From positions 1,995,407 through 2,059,406 of the forward strand of contig NZ_ATWF01000001.1 in the NCBI RefSeq assembly GCF_000421105.1: a DNA stretch of 64,000 bases, given 5' to 3'. The translations under genes and the position numbers were made by a program. This stretch comes from Limisalsivibrio acetivorans. GTDB lineage: Bacteria > Chrysiogenota > Deferribacteres > Deferribacterales > Geovibrionaceae. Under the pieces are notes generated by a model. That model had not been told where the DNA came from. It ran no database searches and was given only the letters and a program-made list of their open reading frames with translations. Each line of letters starts with the position of its first letter. The first letter of the stretch is position 1. Of the stretch, positions 1-9,030 are shown one piece after another.

Positions 1-1959
1 ATCGTTGATGAGGTGGACTCGATCCTCATTGATGAGGCCAGAACGCCACTTATTATCAGCGGACCTACAGAGGATTCCACCGAGGTCTACTACAGTGTGG
101 ACGAGGTTATTCGTGAGCTCAAGACCGGGGAGGACTTCACCGTTGATGAGAAACGCCGTGAGGTACAGCTCACAGATTCAGGAATAAATAAGGTCGAGAA
201 ACTCATGGCTATAGACAACCTCTTCGACCTGGGCCATGTGGACGACCTGCACTATGTAAACAACTCACTCAAGGCACACCACGTCTTCAAACGTGATCAG
301 GACTATGTTGTTCAGGACGGCAAGGTTACCATCGTCGACGAGTTCACCGGAAGGATGATGCCCGGTAGGCGCTATTCCGACGGTCTCCACCAGGCCCTTG
401 AGGCGAAGGAGAAGGTGGTTATCGAGAAGGAGAACCAGACGCTCGCCTCCATCACATTCCAGAACTACTTCCGTATGTATAATACTTTGAGCGGTATGAC
501 GGGTACGGCATCCACCGAGGCGGAGGAATTCTCCCAGATTTACGGCCTCGGCGTTGTGAGTATACCCACCCATATGCCCATGGTGAGAGACGACCGGGCG
601 GATGTTATCTATAAAACGATGCAGGAGAAGTATGAGGCTCTTGTTAACGATATTGCTGAGTTCAACGAGCAGGGGCGCCCCGTTCTTGTGGGTACGGCCT
701 CCATCGAGAAATCCGAGATTGTAAGCGCACTTCTCAAGCGCAAGAAGATAAAGCATGAGATCCTCAACGCAAAGAACCACGAGCGTGAGGCACAGATCAT
801 CGCCCTCGCAGGGCAGCAGAAGGCCGTAACCATCGCCACAAACATGGCGGGACGTGGTACGGATATCAAGCTTGGCGAAGGTGTTAAGGATCTGGGCGGG
901 CTTCATATTATCGGTACCGAACGTAACGAGTCCCGAAGGGTGGACAACCAGCTGAGGGGGCGTTCGGGAAGACAGGGTGACCCCGGTTCATCAAGGTTCT
1001 ACCTCAGTCTTGAGGATGACCTTATGCGTATCTTCGGTTCGGAGAAGATCTCCACCATTATGAATAAGCTCGGTATGCAGGAGGGGGAGCCCATTGAGCA
1101 CGGCATAATCACACGTGCCATCGAGAACGCCCAGAAGAAGGTTGAGGCGATGAACTTCGAGATTCGTAAGTATCTGCTCGATTACGATAACGTCATGAAC
1201 CAGCAGAGGAAGATCGTCTATACCCTTCGAAACAATATCCTTGACCACGAGGAGGTTGAGAATGTTGCCCTTGAAACACTGGACAACGTGCTTGATTCTC
1301 TCTACGAAGCGCATATCGGCTTGCCGGAGCAGATAGATGCGGAGTCCCTTGAATCTGACCTCAAGGAGATCTTCGGCATAGAGCCCGATCTTAAGGATCT
1401 GGATACGAAGAACGCCGATGAGAAGTTCAAGGGTGTTAAACAGCAGCTTATTGAAGCTCTGGAGGCGAAGAAGCAGGAGTTTGGTCAGCACTATAAGGGG
1501 ATTTTCAGCTACCTGCTTATAAATGTACTTGATGATAAATGGAAGGAGCACCTCCTCTCCATGGACCACCTTCGTGACAGTGTGCGTCTGAGAGGGTACG
1601 GTCAGAAGGATCCCCTTAACGAGTACAAGAAGGAGGCCTACGACCTCTTTACAGATATGGTCCAGAGAACCTACACCGACACATGCCGGTTCCTCTTCCG
1701 CATCCGCCTTGTTCAGGAGGATGTGGACCTTGAGCAGAAGCGCAGGGAAGAGGAGGCGAAGCGCCGTACCATCGAGGAACGCAGGAATATCTTCGGTAAC
1801 GACCAGCAGCAGAGCGGAAAGCCCGAGCCCGTTAGAAGGGACCAGCCGAAGGTTGGCAGGAACGACCCATGCCCATGCGGAAGCGGCAAGAAGTATAAGA
1901 AATGCTGCGGAGCCAAGGAACCCGGCGAAGAACCGAACGATGACGGCGCCGTGGTTTAA
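1..1959 (+). CDS. secA: Preprotein translocase subunit SecA (5' end outside window)
   Basis: ATPase motor that drives unfolded preproteins through SecYEG. The reading frame is open from base 1, so the gene starts left of the window; about 652 C-terminal residues are visible. The fragment opens at the [13 protein letters not shown] Walker B region, followed by the helicase-type motifs [13 protein letters not shown] and [10 protein letters not shown] of the second nucleotide-binding domain, then the helical scaffold/wing domain. It ends in a SEC-C zinc motif ([13 protein letters not shown]) that binds SecB or ribosomes. The frame is intact to its TAA and is followed by a strong terminator. Identification is secure; only the start is missing. 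Confidence 0.98.
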   Translation: MVDEVDSILIDEARTPLIISGPTEDSTEVYYSVDEVIRELKTGEDFTVDEKRREVQLTDSGINKVEKLMAIDNLFDLGHVDDLHYVNNSLKAHHVFKRDQDYVVQDGKVTIVDEFTGRMMPGRRYSDGLHQALEAKEKVVIEKENQTLASITFQNYFRMYNTLSGMTGTASTEAEEFSQIYGLGVVSIPTHMPMVRDDRADVIYKTMQEKYEALVNDIAEFNEQGRPVLVGTASIEKSEIVSALLKRKKIKHEILNAKNHEREAQIIALAGQQKAVTIATNMAGRGTDIKLGEGVKDLGGLHIIGTERNESRRVDNQLRGRSGRQGDPGSSRFYLSLEDDLMRIFGSEKISTIMNKLGMQEGEPIEHGIITRAIENAQKKVEAMNFEIRKYLLDYDNVMNQQRKIVYTLRNNILDHEEVENVALETLDNVLDSLYEAHIGLPEQIDAESLESDLKEIFGIEPDLKDLDTKNADEKFKGVKQQLIEALEAKKQEFGQHYKGIFSYLLINVLDDKWKEHLLSMDHLRDSVRLRGYGQKDPLNEYKKEAYDLFTDMVQRTYTDTCRFLFRIRLVQEDVDLEQKRREEEAKRRTIEERRNIFGNDQQQSGKPEPVRRDQPKVGRNDPCPCGSGKKYKKCCGAKEPGEEPNDDGAVV

Positions 1960-1997
1960 CCTGGCCTAGATTTAATAGAATAGTAAGGATACATAGA

Positions 1998-2034
1998 GGG
2001 GCTCCTGCATTTACACGGCGGAGCCCCTTTTTTT
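1998..2034. terminator. Intrinsic terminator shared by convergent genes
   Basis: Perfect 8-bp stem GGGGCTCC (1998-2005) / GGAGCCCC (2020-2027) followed by seven T residues. It lies between the end of secA and the end of the convergent exported-protein gene. The T-run serves the plus strand best. Confidence 0.85.
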
Positions 2035-2035
2035 A

Positions 2036-2743
2036 TCAGTATACGTTGGGTGAGAAGAAGATGCGTTTAAAGCCCTTCTTAACCTTGACCGAGGCCTTGT
2101 CGTAAAGATCGAAGCTCTCCTTCTCCGCCGACTCGTCCATCTCGCTGAAGCCTGTTTGCACAAGTTCGGAGAAGTTAACGCAGTCTCTGATATCCAGCTC
2201 CTTAACCATGCTGTCAATATAGGTCCAGTGGATCTTCATCCATGCACCCTTTCTGTGCCATATCTCGGCCATCTCCGCTCCATCGTCGGCGATGTCCATC
2301 TCTTCGAAGCTGAGTTCCATTATCTCATGGAAATCGTTGAGCAGATCCGTAAGGGGGCGGATGCCAGCCCTTGCGTTCATATCCCATATTATGTAACGAA
2401 CCTCCTCAATGACCCCATGGGCCTTGAGGACGCTACCCTCCTTAACAGTGCTTATTGCCCGATCGGCAACCGAAATGGGTTTATTCATCGTTTCGCTATA
2501 GTCGGATAGTGAGGCGTATGCGCCGGGTGCTTCTTTATATTTGGATGCAAGGCTGCTCCATTCTCCTTTAAAGGTCTCCAAACTGCTGAGCGCCTCTGCC
2601 TTCCGGTTTCTGCTGGTTGAGATCAATGATTCCTTGAAAGCTTCATAGGCGGGTTTGAAGTCTTTGCCAAAGGGGGAATGCACTTCGGCGAAGGCCGCCC
2701 CTGTAATGAGTGTGAACGCTAATAAAAGGGTGAATATTTTCAT
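2036..2743 (-). CDS. Exported helical protein of unknown function
   Basis: 235 residues. A clear Sec signal peptide (MKIFTLLLAFTLITGAAFA, residues 1-19) predicts a periplasmic location. The mature part looks almost wholly alpha-helical and charged. It has a single Cys and no CxxCH motif, so it is not a cytochrome. I do not recognise the family. It is transcribed away from the nap operon and shares a 240-bp intergenic region with it, including the FNR/CRP-like site at 2819-2832, so co-regulation with nitrate respiration is possible but unproven. The ATG is preceded by AGGCAG-like purines. Confidence 0.7.
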   Translation of the reverse strand: MKIFTLLLAFTLITGAAFAEVHSPFGKDFKPAYEAFKESLISTSRNRKAEALSSLETFKGEWSSLASKYKEAPGAYASLSDYSETMNKPISVADRAISTVKEGSVLKAHGVIEEVRYIIWDMNARAGIRPLTDLLNDFHEIMELSFEEMDIADDGAEMAEIWHRKGAWMKIHWTYIDSMVKELDIRDCVNFSELVQTGFSEMDESAEKESFDLYDKASVKVKKGFKRIFFSPNVY

Positions 2744-2818
2744 ATTTCTGCCTCCATGAATGTTAAATATGTTTAAAAGCCGACAAAGTCAATAGGATAC
2801 ACGAGCATATAACACGTT

Positions 2819-2832
2819 TTGATGGTCACCAA
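2819..2832. promoter_or_regulatory. FNR/CRP-family-like operator
   Basis: TTGAT-GGTC-ACCAA matches the FNR consensus TTGAT-N4-ATCAA at nine of ten defined bases. It sits about 150 bp before napM and about 75 bp from the start of the divergent exported-protein gene. Anaerobic control of nap by FNR-family regulators is established in other bacteria; use of this site is inference. Confidence 0.4.
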
Positions 2833-2983
2833 AGTATATATCCAGCAGAAGAATACAACATTAGTGCAGATTAAATAATGTAAAGGATGAGGCTAACAGC
2901 TTTTACATTGAGGATACAAGATTAAGACCTCCTTCACATTATTGCACTTATTATATGAGAGACGAAAATACAGGAGGTATCTA

Positions 2984-3340
2984 ATGTCTAAGGTCGCCAC
3001 ATTTGCAGTAGTTTTATTGACCACACTCCTGATGGCTTTTGCCGTATATGCGGATAAACACCCTGAAGGAATAGACAACAGCATGGACTGTGCTGAGTGT
3101 CATCAGGATGTAACACCCGATGTAGTGCAGGAGTGGAATCAGAGTGCCCACGGATACACCGGAGTTAAATGCGGTGTCTGTCACGGAGATGTAGCAAACT
3201 TCCGGAAATCACCCGGAAACGAAGTATGTCAGGGCTGCCACGCTAAGCAGGTGGAGAATAACGCCATGGCGGAGAAGAAATGCTCCTCATGCCACCCTGT
3301 CCACAACTACACAGTACATAAACAGAACGATTATAAATAA
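2984..3340 (+). CDS. napM: Periplasmic tetraheme c-type cytochrome, NapM-like
   Basis: Electron carrier to the nitrate reductase. Starting at the ATG behind AGGAGG (2973-2978), the protein has 118 residues with a signal peptide (about residues 1-23) and four CxxCH heme sites: CAECH, CGVCH, CQGCH and CSSCH. The gene is 13 bp before napA. In the Desulfovibrio type of cluster (napC-M-A-D-G-H) a small multiheme NapM takes the place of NapB; here neither napB nor napC is present, so NapM is the only cytochrome encoded in the operon. The longer frame starting at 2942 has no ribosome site and was not used. Confidence 0.85.
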   Translation: MSKVATFAVVLLTTLLMAFAVYADKHPEGIDNSMDCAECHQDVTPDVVQEWNQSAHGYTGVKCGVCHGDVANFRKSPGNEVCQGCHAKQVENNAMAEKKCSSCHPVHNYTVHKQNDYK

Positions 3341-3353
3341 AGGGAGGGCAAGA

Positions 3354-5735
3354 ATGGCTATTTCAAGAAGAAATTTTATAAAGCTAAGTGTGGCCGCAAG
3401 TGCCGCCGCAGCAGCAGGAATATCCTTCCCTGAAAGAGCTGAGGCCGCAGCAGGGGCCGAGGTTGATAAATGGGTAAAAGGCGCATGCCGGTTCTGCGGA
3501 ACAGGATGCGGAGTATATGTAGGGGTTAAGGACGGCAAGGCCGTAGCTATTAAGGGTAACCCCGATGCGAAGACGAACTTCGGTTTCCTCTGCGTTAAGG
3601 GATTCCTCGCCTATAAGTGTATGTATCACCCCGACAGGCTCAAGTACCCCATGATTCGTCAGAGTGACGGAAACTTCAAACGTGCAAGCTGGGATGATGC
3701 CCTTGATCATGTTGCAGCCAAGTTCAAAGAGCTCAGGTACAAGTATGGCAAGGACGCGGTTGCATACTACGGTTCCGGTCAGTGTACCACAGAGGAGAGC
3801 TACACCTTCAACAAGCTTTGGAAGGGTGGCTTCCAGTCAAACATGGTGGAAGGAAACCCCAGACTCTGTATGGCGAGTGCGGTGGGTGGATACATCTCCA
3901 CCTTCGGCTCCGACGAGCCTATAGGAAGCTATTCGGATATCGAGAAGTCCAAGTGCCTCTTCATCGTCGGCTCAAACATGAGCGAGTGCCACCCCATCAT
4001 ATTCCGCAGGGTTATGAGGCACAAGATGAAGAATCCCGATGTTAAGGTTATCGTCTGCGAGCCCAGAAGAACCAACACAGCGAAGATCGCTGACCTATGG
4101 CTACCCGTGGACCCGGGAACGGATCTTGCCGTATTCCACAGCATGGCCCATGTGATCATAAAGAAGGGTATCCACGATCCCGAATTCATAAAGAACTATG
4201 CAAGGATAACTGCGGGTAAGGAAAACTTCGATTTCGACAAGTATAAAGAGCTTGTAGACCAGTTTGATCCTAAAACTGCAGAGAAGCTTAGCAGATGCCC
4301 CGCAGAGGATATTGAGAAGGCCGCAGAATGGTTCGCCACAAGCGGAGCCTCCATGTCCCTCTGGACGATGGGTCTGAACCAGCGGATGAGGGGTGTATGG
4401 GCGAACAACCTTGTGCACAACCTTCATATCATAACAGGAAACCTCTGCCGCTCAGGCGCAGATTCCTTCTCCCTCACAGGCCAGCCCAACGCATGCGGCG
4501 GTGTTCGTGAGACAGGCTCCCTCGCACACCTGCTCCCCGGAACCAGACCGGTTGCCTCCGAAGCGGTTAGGACAGAGGTTGAGGAAGCATGGGGTATCCC
4601 CAAGGGAACCATCAATCCGAAGCCCGGTTTCCATACCATGAAGATGTTCGACAATCTCGGCGGTGAGGATGATTCCAGCAAGCCTATCAAAGCTATGCTG
4701 ACATCAACCACAAACCCCGCCCAGTCTCTGCCGAACCTTGATAAGTACATACCCGGCATGAGAGATTCCTTCCTCGTTGTGCTTGATATGTTCCCCACGA
4801 GGACAACCCAGCTTGCGGATGTTATCCTTCCGGCGGCCTTCCTCTATGAGAAGGGTGGTGTATACGGATGCTCCGAGAGAAGAAGCCAGCTTACAGAGAA
4901 GGCAGTTGAGCCCGTTGGCGAGGCGAAGCCCGATGTTTGGATCGCTGCACAGATCGCCAAAAGAATGGGACTCTCCGAGCTTATCCCCTGGAATATGGAT
5001 GACTCCATGGCTGCTAACAAGATGGCGTGGACAGACTATATCACAGTAACCAAGGACACAGAGCACACCCTCTGGGGAGCTCAGTTCGATATACTTAAGA
5101 AGTCCAAGGAAGGTCTCCAGTGGCCCTGCCCCTATCCCGGACACCCCGGTACGGAGCGCCGCTACGTCAGGGGGCTTGACCCGGTATTCGAAATGCCCGG
5201 ACATAAGGAGCACATTCCTTCGGATGCCTCGATATACTTCTATGCGGATAAGAAGGGTGACGGTAAATCCAATATATGGCTCCGTCCTTACAAAGGACCC
5301 GGCGAGGTGCCGGATCAGCAGTACCCCTTCTACCTCACCACGGGAAGGGTTATCGAACAGTGGCATACAGGTACGATGACCATGCGTATCCCCGAGATCG
5401 CAAGGGCCCACCCCAATGCCTATATCGAGCTTCACCCCGAGGATGCCTCCAAACTTGGTATCTCCTCCGGTGATATGGTTGAGGTGGAGAGCAGGCGTGG
5501 AAAGAACACCCTCCCCGCCAGAATCACCAAGGGAACCCTCCCCGGCGTACTCTTCGTGCCATGGCACGATCAGGTGATGGAGAGGATGATCAACTTCGTG
5601 TGCAACGATGTGGTTGACCCCGGTTCTAAGGAGCCGGAGTTCAAGATAGCCGCAGTAAAGATAAAGCGTGTGAGCGGACCAAAGGATGTTGCTGACAAGT
5701 TCTACATCAGCGATGTGAACTCTACATACGCTTAA
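3354..5735 (+). CDS. napA: Periplasmic nitrate reductase catalytic subunit NapA
   Basis: 793-residue molybdopterin oxidoreductase that reduces nitrate to nitrite. The N-terminus is a Tat signal (SRRNFIK, then an Ala-rich stretch). A [4Fe-4S] site follows as CRFCGTGC, with the fourth Cys in FLCVKG. NPRLCMAS holds the Cys expected to ligate molybdenum, as in monomeric Nap enzymes. The rest spans the molybdopterin-binding and dinucleotide-binding domains. AGGGAGGG lies before the ATG. The protein is somewhat longer than the Desulfovibrio enzyme. A related periplasmic oxidoreductase cannot be excluded by eye, but the napD-G-H neighbours support NapA. Confidence 0.92.
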   Translation: MAISRRNFIKLSVAASAAAAAGISFPERAEAAAGAEVDKWVKGACRFCGTGCGVYVGVKDGKAVAIKGNPDAKTNFGFLCVKGFLAYKCMYHPDRLKYPMIRQSDGNFKRASWDDALDHVAAKFKELRYKYGKDAVAYYGSGQCTTEESYTFNKLWKGGFQSNMVEGNPRLCMASAVGGYISTFGSDEPIGSYSDIEKSKCLFIVGSNMSECHPIIFRRVMRHKMKNPDVKVIVCEPRRTNTAKIADLWLPVDPGTDLAVFHSMAHVIIKKGIHDPEFIKNYARITAGKENFDFDKYKELVDQFDPKTAEKLSRCPAEDIEKAAEWFATSGASMSLWTMGLNQRMRGVWANNLVHNLHIITGNLCRSGADSFSLTGQPNACGGVRETGSLAHLLPGTRPVASEAVRTEVEEAWGIPKGTINPKPGFHTMKMFDNLGGEDDSSKPIKAMLTSTTNPAQSLPNLDKYIPGMRDSFLVVLDMFPTRTTQLADVILPAAFLYEKGGVYGCSERRSQLTEKAVEPVGEAKPDVWIAAQIAKRMGLSELIPWNMDDSMAANKMAWTDYITVTKDTEHTLWGAQFDILKKSKEGLQWPCPYPGHPGTERRYVRGLDPVFEMPGHKEHIPSDASIYFYADKKGDGKSNIWLRPYKGPGEVPDQQYPFYLTTGRVIEQWHTGTMTMRIPEIARAHPNAYIELHPEDASKLGISSGDMVEVESRRGKNTLPARITKGTLPGVLFVPWHDQVMERMINFVCNDVVDPGSKEPEFKIAAVKIKRVSGPKDVADKFYISDVNSTYA

Positions 5736-5756
5736 AAAACCTCCAGACCGTTATTT

Positions 5757-5798
5757 GCTCTGCTCCCTTGCCGCGAAAGAGGGGGCAGAGCTTTTTTT
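5757..5798 (+). terminator. Terminator-like hairpin between napA and napD
   Basis: A 12-bp stem (5757-5768 with 5780-5791, one G-T pair) followed by seven T residues, 22 bp before napD. It has every hallmark of an intrinsic terminator inside what otherwise looks like one operon, so it probably lowers expression of napDGH relative to napMA or works as an attenuator. Confidence 0.8.
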
Positions 5799-5819
5799 CT
5801 TTCAGAAGGAGCAGAAAAT

Positions 5820-6137
5820 ATGATTTTTGCAGGCAGTATTATAACAGTAAACAAAGACATGCTCGAAGAGGCTGATGAGCTCCTTAAGTCCTATGATGAA
5901 ATAGAGGTCTACACAGTATCCGATGATTATCAGGCCGTTGTGGCCATCGAAACAAAGGGGAATAAGGAGCTTGAAGCTCTAACAAATGAGCTTAACACCC
6001 ATGACTCCATTATCGAGATATCCCACCACTACGTCTATTTCGGCGATGAGGTGCAGAGGATGATAGATAAGGGTGAGAGCCCCAAGGAGCTGGAGGAGCT
6101 TTTCAGGAGCTACCGGGGGGATCCGGCTGAATCATGA
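5820..6137 (+). CDS. napD: NapD chaperone for NapA maturation
   Basis: 105 residues, a small ferredoxin-like alpha/beta protein that in characterised systems binds the NapA Tat signal and delays export until the Mo cofactor is in place. It starts with the family-typical hydrophobic strand (FAGSIITV). Canonical NapD is about 87-110 residues. AAGGAG precedes the ATG, and the gene overlaps napG by four bases (ATGA). Assignment rests on length, strand pattern and position. Confidence 0.85.
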   Translation: MIFAGSIITVNKDMLEEADELLKSYDEIEVYTVSDDYQAVVAIETKGNKELEALTNELNTHDSIIEISHHYVYFGDEVQRMIDKGESPKELEELFRSYRGDPAES

Positions 6138-6868
6138 GCCTCCGGGAGCGTTTGAGGAATACGCTTAACAATAACCCATTCAAAGGTTTCTTTAAGAAGA
6201 ACAGGCTTCGCCCGCCCGGTGCCGTTGAAGAGAAACGATTTATGGAGCTCTGCATACGCTGTGCCCGATGCATTGAGGTCTGCCCCTACGACTCCGTTAA
6301 AAGAGCGGATCTATTCGAAAAACTCCAGATTGGAACCCCATACATTTTTGCTGAGGAAAGGGCTTGCTATCTCTGCATGAAGTGCCCCCCTGTCTGCCCC
6401 ACCGGAGCACTCGATCCGGAGCTCGCTGAGCCGGAGAATGTTAGGATAGGCATAGCTGTTATTGATCAGGAAACGTGCCTCAACTATCTATACCTCAAGG
6501 CTGAGAAGGCAGAGGAGGTCACAGGAGCGGCTATGATATGCTCCACTTGCTACAATGTCTGCCCATTCACCGATGAGGCCATAATCATGAAGGAGTATAT
6601 ACTCCCCGTTATCACAGATAAATGTACAGGATGCGGCATATGCGTTGAGAAATGCCCCACAGAGCCCCGCTCCGTGGAGATTATCCCCACCGGAATGGGT
6701 GATGCGGACAGGGCTGGGATATACTACCAGAAAAGTCGAAAGCATTTTGTAGACCCCGAAGGCGCTGAGGGGGCTGTCAAAAAGAAAAGAAGTATAGACT
6801 CAACAGGGGACAAGCCGGAGTTCGAATACGACTTTGATGTTCAGGAAGGAATCGAGGGGTGGGAATAG
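6134..6868 (+). CDS. napG: NapG-type four-cluster ferredoxin
   Basis: 244 residues with four Cys clusters for [4Fe-4S] centres: CIRCARCIEVCP, CYLCMKCPPVCP, a CSTCYNVCP group, and CTGCGICVEKCP. With NapH it should pass electrons from menaquinol to the periplasmic cytochrome/NapA pair. Unlike characterised NapG proteins, the N-terminus (MSLRERLRNTLNNNP) has no twin-arginine signal and no hydrophobic stretch, so how it reaches the periplasm, if it does, is unclear. It overlaps napD by four bases; napH starts two bases after its stop. Confidence 0.88.
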   Translation: MSLRERLRNTLNNNPFKGFFKKNRLRPPGAVEEKRFMELCIRCARCIEVCPYDSVKRADLFEKLQIGTPYIFAEERACYLCMKCPPVCPTGALDPELAEPENVRIGIAVIDQETCLNYLYLKAEKAEEVTGAAMICSTCYNVCPFTDEAIIMKEYILPVITDKCTGCGICVEKCPTEPRSVEIIPTGMGDADRAGIYYQKSRKHFVDPEGAEGAVKKKRSIDSTGDKPEFEYDFDVQEGIEGWE

Positions 6869-6870
6869 CT

Positions 6871-7680
6871 ATGGCAAAAAGACCTATACGCAGATGGCGA
6901 AGAGCCGTTCAGCTGACGGTTTTTATCGGCATGTTCATAATCCCGCTGCTGAACATCATGGAGATCTATTTCATCAAGGGTACCTTCTATTCCATAGATA
7001 TTGGCGATGTTGCCATGGCGGATCCCATAGCCATTTTTCAGGCCGCACTTTCGAGCAGGGTTTTAAACGGGTACATGCTAGCCTCCCTCGTTATTCCGAT
7101 TCTTCTGATGTTCCTCCTGGGAAGGGTCTGGTGCAGCTGGCTCTGCCCCTATCATCTCCTTGTGGAGGGGATAGCTGGGCTTAAAAGAAGGCTTGGAATG
7201 AAACGCGACTTCCCTGTAAACAGTGACCGGCTTGTGCGTAGAACGGGTATAACCCGTTTCGGGCTTCTGATTTTCTTTGTGGGCATTTCGGCTATTGCCG
7301 GGATACCTCTGCTCAACCTCATCTCCGCCCCCGGTGTTATCTCCAGTCAGGCGCTTGTGATGGTGAAGTTCCATTATGTTACCTTTGAAATAGTCTTTAT
7401 TCTCGTCATTCTGCTCATAGAGTTCCTTTGGGTTCCCTTCTTCTGGTGCAGGTTTGTCTGCCCCACCGGCACTACCCTTTCCCTGTTCAAATCAAAGAGG
7501 GGTATGCATATCGAACGAATCCGCTCAACATGCTCCGAATGCGGCTCATGTGCAAGATCCTGCCCCATGGGGCTCAATCCCATAAAGGATGGGTCTAACC
7601 TGTTGTGCCATAACTGCGGTGAGTGTATCGAGGTCTGCCCAGATAATAAAAAAGAACAAACACTTAAATTTATTCTGTAA
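6871..7680 (+). CDS. napH: NapH-type membrane ferredoxin
   Basis: 269 residues; an inner-membrane quinol-oxidising partner of NapG. Four transmembrane segments are visible, with the CSWLCPYH and CRFVCPTG motifs after helices, and two C-terminal [4Fe-4S] motifs (CSECGSCARSCP and CHNCGECIEVCP). I start at ATG 6871, two bases after the napG stop and behind GAGGGGTGGG; a GTG at 6859 is too close to that sequence. It is the last gene of the nap operon. In the absence of NapC, NapGH is the likely electron entry point. Confidence 0.9.
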   Translation: MAKRPIRRWRRAVQLTVFIGMFIIPLLNIMEIYFIKGTFYSIDIGDVAMADPIAIFQAALSSRVLNGYMLASLVIPILLMFLLGRVWCSWLCPYHLLVEGIAGLKRRLGMKRDFPVNSDRLVRRTGITRFGLLIFFVGISAIAGIPLLNLISAPGVISSQALVMVKFHYVTFEIVFILVILLIEFLWVPFFWCRFVCPTGTTLSLFKSKRGMHIERIRSTCSECGSCARSCPMGLNPIKDGSNLLCHNCGECIEVCPDNKKEQTLKFIL

Positions 7681-7842
7681 TAGTATAACTACCAGTCAAT
7701 GCCGAATAAAACAGACTCCTTTCCATAATAAATTCTCACTTCTAAACATTTCACCCTTGAATTATTGCTACAAGATATTTTATATATAAAGCTTACATTT
7801 GCGCAGTATTGAATCCAACAAAAAGGATGGAGTGGTGATTTA

Positions 7843-9030
7843 ATGTCTAAGATTAAAGTTGAAGAAGTCTATAAGCTCTTCGGCTCCCGTACGGACGAGG
7901 CTTTAAAGGCCGTAAAGGGAGGAATGGGCAAAGACGAAGTGATGAAGAAGCACAAGGTTGCTGTCGGAGTCGCTGATGTATCCTTCGAGGTTGAGGAGGG
8001 GGAGATCCTCGTGGTTATGGGCCTTTCCGGTAGTGGAAAGTCTACCCTGATCCGTTGCCTCAACAGGCTCATTGAGCCTACCCATGGAAAGGTTATTATC
8101 GATGGCGACGACATAATGCAGCACGATGAAGAGGAGTTGCGCAGGATCCGGATGAAGAAATTCGGCATGGTTTTCCAGCGTTTTGCCCTCTTCCCCCACA
8201 GAACTGTTCTGCAGAACGCATCTTACGGTCTGGAAGTGCAGGAAACTGACCCCGAAGAGCAGAGGGAAAAGGCTATGAACGCCCTTGAGCTTGTGGGGCT
8301 GAAAGGATGGGAAGAGTACTATCCCTCCAACCTCAGCGGCGGTATGCAGCAGAGGGTCGGCCTTGCAAGGGCCTTGGCTGTCGAGCCGGATATTCTCCTT
8401 ATGGATGAGGCGTTCAGTGCGCTGGACCCCCTTATCAAAAGAGAGATGCAGGATGAACTCCTCGCTCTGCAAAGCAGGGTGAACAAAACCATCGTTTTCA
8501 TTACCCACGACCTCGACGAGGCACTTAAGCTGGGTGATAGAATCGTTCTTATGAAGGACGGCAAGGTGGTTCAGGTGGGAACACCCGAGGATATCCTTAC
8601 AAATCCCGCCAACAGATACGTTGAGAAGTTCGTTGAGAATGTGAACTTTTCCAAGGTGCTTACGGCAAGCTCCGTTATGCGCAAGCCGTACACCGTAACC
8701 TATCCGAAGGACGGTCCTAAAACGGCCCTGCACAAGATGAGGGACACCGGTATTTCATCGATAATGGTTGTGAATAAGGAGCGGAAGTTCCTGGGCAGCG
8801 TAGATATCGATGATGCCTCAAAGGCTTCCAAGGAAGGGGCAAAGAACCTTGACGGTTTAATCAATGAAAACGTTAAGAAGGTCGCACCCGATGTTAACGT
8901 GAACGACCTTTTCCCCGTTGAACAGTATCCCATTGTAGTGGTGGACGAGAACGACAAGCTGTTAGGCATTGTGGTTCGAGGTTCGCTCCTTGCCGGACTC
9001 GCCGAAGGAGGTGTGGAAAATGGAGCTTAA
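7843..9030 (+). CDS. proV: Glycine betaine/proline-type ABC transporter ATPase
   Basis: 395 residues. It energises osmoprotectant uptake. Walker A is GLSGSGKST, the signature is LSGGMQQR, Walker B is ILLMDEAFSALD, and the switch His is in ITHDLDEA. The N-terminal extension before the nucleotide-binding domain (through KVAVGVADVSFEV) and two C-terminal CBS repeats (about residues 280-390) are typical of ProV/OpuAA, where the CBS pair senses ionic strength. GGAGTGGTGAT precedes the ATG. It overlaps the permease gene by 11 bases. Substrate within the quaternary amine group cannot be fixed from sequence. Confidence 0.92.
   Translation: MSKIKVEEVYKLFGSRTDEALKAVKGGMGKDEVMKKHKVAVGVADVSFEVEEGEILVVMGLSGSGKSTLIRCLNRLIEPTHGKVIIDGDDIMQHDEEELRRIRMKKFGMVFQRFALFPHRTVLQNASYGLEVQETDPEEQREKAMNALELVGLKGWEEYYPSNLSGGMQQRVGLARALAVEPDILLMDEAFSALDPLIKREMQDELLALQSRVNKTIVFITHDLDEALKLGDRIVLMKDGKVVQVGTPEDILTNPANRYVEKFVENVNFSKVLTASSVMRKPYTVTYPKDGPKTALHKMRDTGISSIMVVNKERKFLGSVDIDDASKASKEGAKNLDGLINENVKKVAPDVNVNDLFPVEQYPIVVVDENDKLLGIVVRGSLLAGLAEGGVENGA

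Noticed and set aside
4704-5567. 287-codon frame antisense to napA
   Set aside because: Shadow of the conserved molybdoenzyme frame.
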